Below are positions 1-4,571 of a stretch of 5,295 nt of DNA, piece by piece (the first letter of the stretch is position 1; every line of letters begins with the position of its first letter). Location: NCBI GenBank assembly GCA_016285415.1, contig JAEEQU010000061.1, positions 1-5,295 on the forward strand, in the 5' to 3' direction. The stretch is from Alphaproteobacteria bacterium. GTDB lineage: Bacteria; Pseudomonadota; Alphaproteobacteria; Rs-D84. A program made the translations under genes and the position numbers. The notes under the pieces were generated by a model. That model made no database searches, had not been told where the DNA came from, and was given only the letters and a program-made list of their open reading frames with translations.

Positions 1-713
1 TGTTAGACGAACTTTTAAGCAAAACCGGAAACAAAAGTTTACTATACTTTGGTAATACTGATGTTTTAGAAGAACGTTACAACAAATTGGTTGAACAAAC
101 CGCAGAATCCCCCACCACAGATACAGAGTTTGATCCACAAGGTTCTGTTGCGTCCGTATTGGAATTAGAGTTATATACACCAACCAAAAACACAACGGTA
201 ACTTCCCACACATCTTCAACAAAAAAAGAAGGCACCAAAATCAAACACCAATACAATGCCAAGGCCGATATTCAAAAACAAAAACATGGATTTGAGGCCG
301 AATTACACGCCTATCATACATTACAAAATAAGTATGGCGAAAAGAACGTTCGTTGGTTGTCCGGCAATGCTGTCAATGCTGGTGTACTGATTGGTGGTGG
401 GGACGATTCCCTGGGGTATGATATGACCTATATAGACAATGACGGTAATGTACAATTTGTTGAGGTAAAAAGCGCAACCCATATTGGTGGAAATAACTAT
501 AGTTTCGTTCTGACCGATAACGAAGAGCAAACTGCAAAAGATAACAGGAATAATTATTTTATATTCTTAGTGTTAACCGATAAAATAAAGGTGATACCTG
601 CAGATGTTTTAATTAACGATCTGCTACCAAATGCGAAAATAGAACAAAGAACCTGTTTCGTTCCTATATCATCCGCACTGGATTTTGTTTTTGGATCAGA
701 ATCATCCGATTAA
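1..713 (+). CDS. C-terminal part of a DUF3883 (NO VEIN C-terminal) domain protein, 5' end outside window
   Basis: The reading frame is open from the left edge (first whole codon at position 3) to the TAA at 711-713, giving 236 visible residues. The TTG at 87 could be read as a start, but sequence before it (LDELLSKTGNKSLLYFGN...) stays open and protein-like, so this is a truncated larger protein. After a Thr/Lys-rich linker (about nt 170-290) comes a domain starting GFEAELHAYHTLQ, then NVRWLSG, GYD (Asp codon 420-422), FVEVKS (Glu 462-464, Lys 468-470) and NNYFIFLVL. This order matches DUF3883, a domain with a PD-(D/E)XK-nuclease-like D...ExK core. It often sits at the C-terminus of large bacterial proteins with sacsin/GHKL-type ATPase or helicase modules. 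The missing N-terminus would decide the role; a link to DNA restriction or defence is only inference. It ends just before a shared terminator. Confidence 0.75.
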   Translation, partial: LDELLSKTGNKSLLYFGNTDVLEERYNKLVEQTAESPTTDTEFDPQGSVASVLELELYTPTKNTTVTSHTSSTKKEGTKIKHQYNAKADIQKQKHGFEAELHAYHTLQNKYGEKNVRWLSGNAVNAGVLIGGGDDSLGYDMTYIDNDGNVQFVEVKSATHIGGNNYSFVLTDNEEQTAKDNRNNYFIFLVLTDKIKVIPADVLINDLLPNAKIEQRTCFVPISSALDFVFGSESSD

Positions 714-715
714 AA

Positions 716-738
716 AACGCCCAGATGGGCGTTCTTTT
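716..738. terminator. Bidirectional Rho-independent terminator between convergent genes
   Basis: A perfect 7-bp stem AACGCCC (716-722) / GGGCGTT (727-733) has the loop AGAT and is followed on the + strand by CTTTT. On the - strand the same stem is followed by a run of T (the complement of 712-717). It starts three bases after the DUF3883 gene's stop and five bases beyond the stop of the converging 174-aa gene, so it can end transcription from both sides. Confidence 0.9.
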
Positions 739-740
739 AT

Positions 741-1265
741 TTAATGTACTGGTGCAACTTTATCCGCCAAGCCAAGTAACTGAGATTTTCTTATTGCCTC
801 TAGCTCACGGAATTTTTTATTTCCATTTTGTCGTAAATATTCTTCTTTGGCGGGTTCGGTTAATAATTTACACAGGTATGCGATAACGCCACTGTGACTG
901 TGATACGAGAACAATTTGCCTATTTTTAATGTATATTCAACGCCATATTTTATATCACCCAGATGATTTTCATCGTGTGGAATATTTGGTGTTAAATCCC
1001 GAGGTTCTGATTCTATATATATTCTTTGATTTACAATCGGGCTTTTTATACGATATTGCCATGCAACATCCCCCGCCCCCCAATTCCAACATGGATTGAC
1101 GGTGATGTTAAACGGTTCTTTGCTTTTATACACGGCGTCCAAGATTTTAAATGCCGCAAACAATTCATCAAAAGAACAGTTGTTAAACAATTCTATTTCT
1201 TGTTGATATTTTTCTGGATAGGCACTGCAATTTTTACCAGTCGCCATATTTAAAACAAATGTCAT
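741..1265 (-). CDS. Hypothetical protein, 174 aa
   Basis: I do not recognise the family. The start is supported by AAAGGA six bases before the ATG (complement of 1263-1265) and by a strong upstream promoter, so this is very probably a real gene. The protein looks soluble: there is no signal peptide or membrane segment. Residues 15-50 look helical (EKYQQEIELF, FDELFAAFKILDAVY). Residues 56-75 form an aromatic patch with a Cys (VNPCWNWGAGDVAWQYRIK). Residues 78-120 look beta-rich (QRIYIES, YGVEYTLKIG). Residues 136-165 are a charged helix (PAKEEYLRQNG...RELEAIRKSQLL). A His-rich stretch, FSYHSHSG, lies near 119-126 and does not match a metal site I know. It converges on the DUF3883 gene and shares its terminator. 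It follows the S66 peptidase gene on the same strand but has its own promoter. No function is proposed. Confidence 0.75.
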   Translation of the reverse strand: MTFVLNMATGKNCSAYPEKYQQEIELFNNCSFDELFAAFKILDAVYKSKEPFNITVNPCWNWGAGDVAWQYRIKSPIVNQRIYIESEPRDLTPNIPHDENHLGDIKYGVEYTLKIGKLFSYHSHSGVIAYLCKLLTEPAKEEYLRQNGNKKFRELEAIRKSQLLGLADKVAPVH

Positions 1266-1293
1266 AGTTTATCCTTTTATCTCTATCATACAC

Positions 1294-1321
1294 AATATAG
1301 TAACAAAATATTTTTTGTCAA
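1294..1321 (-). promoter_or_regulatory. Sigma70-type promoter for the 174-aa gene
   Basis: On the - strand a consensus -35 TTGACA (complement of 1316-1321) is followed by a 16-nt AT-rich spacer and a -10 TATATT (complement of 1294-1299). Transcription would begin near 1287, leaving a leader of about 20 nt that contains the AAAGGA ribosome-binding site. Confidence 0.75.
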
Positions 1322-1380
1322 TAGAAACAAGTGGCGCCTCACCCCATTACACCATTTATACATCTTAAAGTTCTGGTACT

Positions 1381-2454
1381 TTATATGACCGCGTTTTCCA
1401 GTATGGATACTGTTTTGTTTACTGGGTCTATTTCTGTTAATACGCCATATGGCAATATTATTTGCGGAACAGTATGTCCAAAGTCCATATTTGTTATAAT
1501 TGGCATATCTTCGCGACCGTATTCTTTACATACCTTTAACAGTTTTTCATCAAAGTTTTTATATTTTGCCAGCCACTCTTTCTTGGCGTCCTGTTCATCC
1601 GCGGTAAAATCACCCCCAGGACGACCGAACAAAATGCCATTTATTCTTTCAAGAACGCCCATAGCCCCCAAATTACGCAGGAAATACGAAAAGGTTTCTG
1701 GGGTTGGCATTTCTTCACTGGTTTCAACGAATAAGATTGTATCTTCAAATTCGTCTACCGCTGGATAAATACTGGTTCCGTTCATCATGGTCAATAATTC
1801 CATACAGCCACCAATTAAACGCCCCTGAACTTTTTTCGTTCCTTGGATAAAATGATTACCATCGGTTGGGGTTCTTTGCCGCCATGTATCGTTTTTATCG
1901 TCCCAATAAACCCTGTCTACAATAAATTCTTTGGATTCTGGTAATTGTCCTATGGCGTCGGTGCTGAACAGGGTTTTCTTGACGCTTTGAACCGTTATAT
2001 CAACAATGCCACAATTTTCACCAAACCCAAACATTGTGCATGGGCTGTAAAACGAAGACAGACCCGCTTTCATCAACATAAAATGATTTGCCGTTGTATC
2101 AGACATCCCCAAGAAAATCTTTGGATTATTGCGGATAATTTCAAAATGTTCGTCCGTCATATAGCGCAACAACCGAATTGTTTCATCGCCACCGATATTT
2201 GTTAGAATTGCTTTGACCTCTGGATTTTTAAAAGCGGTCATCATATCATCCAAACGCAATTGCGGATTATCATACAATTCGTTTGTTTTTAAAGAATTCG
2301 GCATTTCAATAATTTTTACACCAAATGTTTCTTCAAATTGCTTTTTCCCGTGCTGATAACGCGCCGGAAAACGCCCAGCCGAAGAACCAGATAAAGATAC
2401 CGTTGCGACCAAATCACCAGTGTTTAATTTGTTTGGCTTAATAAGTTGTTTCAT
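1381..2454 (-). CDS. S66-family serine peptidase (LD-carboxypeptidase / MccF-like)
   Basis: This 357-aa protein has the S66 fold and catalytic triad. The nucleophile Ser118 sits in FLGMSDTTANH, Glu244 in LFVETSEE and His327 in DFGHTVPQ. The N-terminal KLNTGDLVATVSLSG and the phrase GRLIGGCMELL (211-221), equivalent to the usual GRLIGGN, are also family marks. S66 enzymes cleave the L,D bond of tetrapeptide muropeptides in cytoplasmic cell-wall recycling (LdcA) or hydrolyse peptidyl-adenylates such as microcin C (MccF). The length and the Trp-containing insert near 180-195 (VYWDDKNDTWRQR) sit closer to the MccF-like branch than to LdcA of about 300 aa. No signal peptide is visible, so it should be cytoplasmic. 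AAAGGA six bases before the ATG supports the start. It has its own promoter (2479-2507). No clear terminator lies between it and the next gene, so read-through is possible. The substrate cannot be told from sequence. Confidence 0.9.
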   Translation of the reverse strand: MKQLIKPNKLNTGDLVATVSLSGSSAGRFPARYQHGKKQFEETFGVKIIEMPNSLKTNELYDNPQLRLDDMMTAFKNPEVKAILTNIGGDETIRLLRYMTDEHFEIIRNNPKIFLGMSDTTANHFMLMKAGLSSFYSPCTMFGFGENCGIVDITVQSVKKTLFSTDAIGQLPESKEFIVDRVYWDDKNDTWRQRTPTDGNHFIQGTKKVQGRLIGGCMELLTMMNGTSIYPAVDEFEDTILFVETSEEMPTPETFSYFLRNLGAMGVLERINGILFGRPGGDFTADEQDAKKEWLAKYKNFDEKLLKVCKEYGREDMPIITNMDFGHTVPQIILPYGVLTEIDPVNKTVSILENAVI

Positions 2455-2478
2455 GCAAAATCCTTTCGTTGCGTTGGG

Positions 2479-2507
2479 ATTGTAGCAAACAAAAAATAAA
2501 AAGGCAA
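2479..2507 (-). promoter_or_regulatory. Sigma70-type promoter for the S66 peptidase gene
   Basis: On the - strand a -35 TTGCCT (complement of 2502-2507), a 17-nt T-rich spacer and a -10 TACAAT (complement of 2479-2484) precede the gene. The predicted start is near 2472, giving a leader of about 18 nt with the AAAGGA site. Confidence 0.65.
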
Positions 2508-2530
2508 CGCAATTACCAAATCAGTAAATA

Positions 2531-2554
2531 AAAAATCCGCAAAAGCAGATTTTT
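2531..2554 (-). terminator. Rho-independent terminator beyond the second tRNA 3'-end copy
   Basis: Read on the - strand, AAAAATCTGC pairs with GCGGATTTTT across a TTTT loop, with one T-G wobble, and the T tract runs on. The same element read on the + strand has a C-A mismatch, so it is built for leftward transcripts. It lies 13 nt past the duplicated tRNA 3' end at 2568 and just upstream of the S66 promoter, insulating that gene. Confidence 0.75.
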
Positions 2555-2567
2555 AAAGTTTTTAATC

Positions 2568-2586
2568 TGGCGGAGATGAAGGATTC
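2568..2586 (-). repeat. Partial second copy of the tRNA-Ser 3' end
   Basis: The bases TGGCGGAGATGAAGG at 2568-2582 are identical to 2743-2757 in the intact tRNA-Ser. Allowing one missing G, the match runs to 19 of 20 positions (GGATTC versus GGGATTC). On the - strand this is the 3' half of the T-arm, the acceptor 3' strand, the discriminator and CCA. No matching 5' acceptor GGAGATG, anticodon arm or variable arm precedes it within a tRNA length, so it is not a working tRNA gene. It may be a direct repeat left by integration or a decayed duplicate. Confidence 0.85.
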
Positions 2587-2710
2587 TCTCAGCATAAATG
2601 CCTGCGCGCAACCCGTAACGATTTTGGTGCGTTTTACTTCCAAAATCTACTTGGTTTCGAACCTGGCAACTGCGTTGCAAATGCTTTGTCCACACGTCAT
2701 ATTCGACAAA
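2587..2710. other. Unexplained hairpin-rich segment between two leftward terminators
   Basis: No gene is recognised here. Inverted repeats occur in series: GATTTTGG (2620-2627) with CCAAAATC (2640-2647) around a 12-nt loop; GGTT (2653-2656) with AACC (2660-2663); and GCAAC (2666-2670) with GTTGC (2674-2678). The + strand is open from 2566 to 2712 (GGDEGFSQHKCLRATRND...), but it has no plausible start codon or ribosome-binding site near its 5' end and shares its first residues with the tRNA copy, so I do not call it coding. I saw no convincing promoter on either strand. It could be a small RNA, a remnant of an inserted element or a dispersed repeat; the sequence alone does not decide. Confidence 0.4.
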
Positions 2711-2714
2711 AATA

Positions 2715-2734
2715 AAATGCCCATTTGGGCATTT
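2715..2734 (-). terminator. Rho-independent terminator of the rpoZ-tRNA-Ser transcript
   Basis: A perfect 8-bp stem AAATGCCC (2715-2722) / GGGCATTT (2727-2734) with a 4-nt loop is followed on the - strand by TATTTTTG. It begins eight bases after the encoded CCA of tRNA-Ser. The + strand also has a short T run (2737-2741), so some activity in the other direction is possible. Confidence 0.8.
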
Positions 2735-2742
2735 GATTTTTG

Positions 2743-2833
2743 TGGCGGAGATGAAGGGATTCGAACCCTTGATACGGTTGCCCGTATACCACATTTCCAA
2801 TGTGGCGCACTAGACCAACTATGCGACATCTCC
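2743..2833 (-). tRNA. tRNA-Ser(GGA), CCA encoded
   Basis: On the - strand the full class II cloverleaf can be traced. The acceptor GGAGATG pairs with CATCTCC. The D arm is GCAT/GTGC around AGTTGGTCTA. The anticodon stem CCACA/TGTGG holds the loop TTGGAAA with anticodon GGA (complement of 2796-2798). A long variable arm ATACGG-GCAA-CCGTAT is typical of serine tRNAs. The T arm is AAGGG-TTCGAAT-CCCTT, followed by discriminator G and encoded CCA (complement of 2743-2745). It decodes UCC and UCU. It lies 12 nt downstream of rpoZ on the same strand with no terminator between them, so it is probably cut from a shared transcript. Its A36-A37 context suits i6A-type modification, so it is not a substrate for the MtaB enzyme encoded nearby. 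Confidence 0.97.
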
Positions 2834-2845
2834 GAATACTATAAA

Positions 2846-3235
2846 TTATTCTTCGTCGGAATCGTCATCATCAACATCGTCGGCAACCAATTCCGCCGCA
2901 TCTACTTCGGGTTCTTCGGTTGTCAATGTGCCTTCTAATTCCGCATCTATTTCACGTGTTTCTGGATCAGTGCTGGTTACTTCCAGTGATTCTTCAGCAT
3001 TTTCAACCGTCGGTGTTTCCTTGTAAGATTGCACAAATTCATGTCTAATTGAATCAATATCTAATTTGCCACTGGCAATTTCGCGCAATGCCGTAACCGT
3101 AGGTTTATCGGTGCCGCGTTCCACAACCGGTGTGGCGCCACCGTTCAAATCACGAACGCGTTGTGATGCCAACATCCCCAGTTCATATCTGCTTTCCACA
3201 AATGGTAATGTGTCAGAATTAGTTGTGCGTGCCAT
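2846..3235 (-). CDS. rpoZ: DNA-directed RNA polymerase subunit omega
   Basis: Omega binds the beta' C-terminal region and helps fold and assemble RNA polymerase. The 129-aa product begins MARTTNSDTLPF and carries the family core at residues 13-56: VESRYELGMLASQRVRDLNGG, then DKPTVTAL and ALREIASGKL. The frame stays open upstream to an ATG at 3331, but the start at 3235 is chosen because it gives the canonical MAR N-terminus and has AAAGGA six bases ahead. The longer form would add 32 unrelated residues and overlap mtaB. After about residue 72 the protein becomes an acidic tail ending DDVDDDDSDEE. This makes it longer than the E. coli protein (about 90 aa), while acidic extensions are common in alphaproteobacterial omegas. 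It is divergent from mtaB and sits directly upstream of tRNA-Ser. No spoT/rel gene follows, unlike the E. coli arrangement. Confidence 0.95.
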   Translation of the reverse strand: MARTTNSDTLPFVESRYELGMLASQRVRDLNGGATPVVERGTDKPTVTALREIASGKLDIDSIRHEFVQSYKETPTVENAEESLEVTSTDPETREIDAELEGTLTTEEPEVDAAELVADDVDDDDSDEE

Positions 3236-3248
3236 TTTAAATCCTTTG

Positions 3249-3276
3249 TTGAAATATATTTTCGTCTCGCTATAAT
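3249..3276 (+). promoter_or_regulatory. Sigma70-type promoter for mtaB
   Basis: A -35 TTGAAA (3249-3254), a 16-nt spacer and a perfect -10 TATAAT (3271-3276) point rightward. The predicted transcription start, about 3282-3284, lies only 2-4 nt before the mtaB ATG at 3286, leaving no room for a ribosome-binding site. Confidence 0.7.
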
Positions 3277-3300
3277 GACGCATGGATGGCCAAAATGCAA
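3272..3300 (-). promoter_or_regulatory. Possible leftward promoter for rpoZ-tRNA-Ser
   Basis: On the - strand TTGCAT (complement of 3295-3300), a 17-nt spacer and CATTAT (complement of 3272-3277) are correctly spaced but only moderately close to consensus. The -10 would lie on the same bases as the mtaB -10, so the two divergent promoters would compete. The location fits a promoter for rpoZ; the exact elements are uncertain. Confidence 0.35.
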
Positions 3301-4527
3301 GCAGAAAATGATAAAAATGATATAAAAACATTATCTTTTGGATGCCGGCTTAATGCGTTGGAATGCGAAAAGATAAAAAATATGCTGCAAAACCGCGGAA
3401 TTTGCGCGGTTATTGTTAATACTTGCTCTGTCACCGGCGAAGCCGAACGGCAATGCGGGCAAACCGTGCGAAAAATCGCCCGCGAAAATCCAAATGCCGT
3501 TATTTTTGTTACTGGATGTGGTGCGACCCGAAATCCCGAACTGTTTGCAAAAATTCCAGGGGTGGTGGTTATTCCTAATTCTGAAAAAATGAAACCGGAA
3601 TCCTATGTTATTCAAACAGCGACACCAGTATGCGAATTAAATGTAAAAAATGCAGATACCGAAATATCAAAGCAATTCGTTCAGATTCAAAATGGATGTA
3701 ACCACGATTGCACATACTGTATAACGCGTCTATTACGCGGGCCGGCGGTTTCATTTGAATATACTAATATTTTATCCGATATTCGCGCCGCAACAAATGA
3801 TGGTTTTGGTGAAATTATACTAACCGGTGTTGATGCGGCATCTTATGTAAAAATTTACGATGGCAAACCGTTTTTGTTGGCTGATTTGTGTGCAAAAATC
3901 TTAAAAGACGAACCATCGGTGCAACGTCTTCGTTTGTCATCGGTTGACCCGGCCGTGCCAACAATTCGCGATATTATCCAAATGATGAAGACCGAACCAC
4001 GATTTATGCCACATTTGCATCTGTCTATGCAGTCGGGTTCAGACAGAATTTTACGCGCAATGCGACGCCGTCATACCGCACAAATGGTACGCGATTTGGT
4101 AAATCTTGGGGATGGGAAAATTAGTTTCAGTTGGGATATAATCTGTGGTTTTCCGGGCGAAACCGAAGAACTGTTCCAAGAAACACTAAATTTGGTACGT
4201 GAATTAAAACCGATAAAAATACATGCGTTCCCCTACTCTATTCGTCCTGGCACAATTGCCGCAGAAATGCAAAACCAAATCAACCACAATATATCCAAAC
4301 AACGTGTTAAAATTATAACAGATTTGGCAAATCAAAATATGCGTGAATTTATGCAGAATCTTATTGGAAAACCCGTTCAGGTATTGGTTGAAACAGGTAA
4401 TAATGCCCGTACTCCCGATGATATACCGGTCCACATTGACGGCGAAATTATTCCCGAACGCACCATTTGTGATGTGATAATAAAACGCATAGAAAATGAC
4501 ATATTGGTCGCAGAAAAAAATATTTAA
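3286..4527 (+). CDS. mtaB: tRNA (N6-threonylcarbamoyladenosine(37)-C2)-methylthiotransferase
   Basis: MtaB is a radical-SAM enzyme that turns t6A37 into ms2t6A in tRNAs reading ANN codons, using two 4Fe-4S clusters. The 413-aa protein has the full domain order. The N-terminal methylthiotransferase domain (about 14-120) has cluster cysteines Cys20 (SFGCRLN), Cys47 (NTCSVT) and Cys78 (VTGCGA). The radical-SAM domain has CxxxCxxC at 138-145 (NGCNHDCTYC), LHLSMQSGSDRIL at 244-256 and CGFPGETEE at 287-295. A TRAM-like C-terminal domain spans about 355-410. The SFGCRLN motif and overall length separate MtaB from MiaB and RimO. The start at 3286 gives a normal N-terminus but has no ribosome-binding site and sits almost on the predicted transcription start; Met4 (3295) is an alternative. 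It is followed by the S11 gene on the same strand with no terminator, so the two are likely co-transcribed. Confidence 0.95.
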   Translation: MAKMQAENDKNDIKTLSFGCRLNALECEKIKNMLQNRGICAVIVNTCSVTGEAERQCGQTVRKIARENPNAVIFVTGCGATRNPELFAKIPGVVVIPNSEKMKPESYVIQTATPVCELNVKNADTEISKQFVQIQNGCNHDCTYCITRLLRGPAVSFEYTNILSDIRAATNDGFGEIILTGVDAASYVKIYDGKPFLLADLCAKILKDEPSVQRLRLSSVDPAVPTIRDIIQMMKTEPRFMPHLHLSMQSGSDRILRAMRRRHTAQMVRDLVNLGDGKISFSWDIICGFPGETEELFQETLNLVRELKPIKIHAFPYSIRPGTIAAEMQNQINHNISKQRVKIITDLANQNMREFMQNLIGKPVQVLVETGNNARTPDDIPVHIDGEIIPERTICDVIIKRIENDILVAEKNI

Positions 4528-4571
4528 AAAATCTGTTGGCAATAATGATTGTTGTTGTTATTATGCAAATT

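Noticed and set aside
1326..1345. GGCGCC palindrome downstream of the S66 gene as a terminator
   Set aside because: The stem cannot form a proper loop and no T run follows, so no terminator is called there.
1331..1768. A 145-codon rightward frame antisense to the S66 gene
   Set aside because: It is a shadow of a confidently identified gene with an intact catalytic triad, and it has no family features.
2640..2680. A second tRNA on the - strand with T-loop-like TTCGAAA near 2653-2660
   Set aside because: The flanking bases pair poorly as a T-stem, and no acceptor, D or anticodon arm could be fitted around it.
2513..2800. A 95-codon leftward frame across the tRNA and the repeat region
   Set aside because: It runs through tRNA-Ser, both terminators and the unknown segment; its residues simply translate tRNA sequence (for example SNPFISA). 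It has no ribosome-binding site.
2566..2938. Rightward frames across 2566-2712 and 2576-2938
   Set aside because: They lack a supported start and translate the tRNA antisense (GGDEGIRTLD type) or the antisense of rpoZ. These are well-known kinds of spurious protein around tRNA-Ser.
3236..3331. A 32-residue N-terminal extension of RpoZ starting at 3331
   Set aside because: The canonical MAR start at 3235 has a well-placed AAAGGA. The extension would overlap mtaB and covers the promoter region.
4539..4566. Imperfect inverted repeat (GCAATAAT... / ...ATTATGC) between mtaB and the S11 gene
   Set aside because: It is AT-rich, has a bulge and lacks a T tract, so it is not a credible terminator. 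It could mask the ATGs at 4545 and 4563, but this is too weak to claim as regulation.
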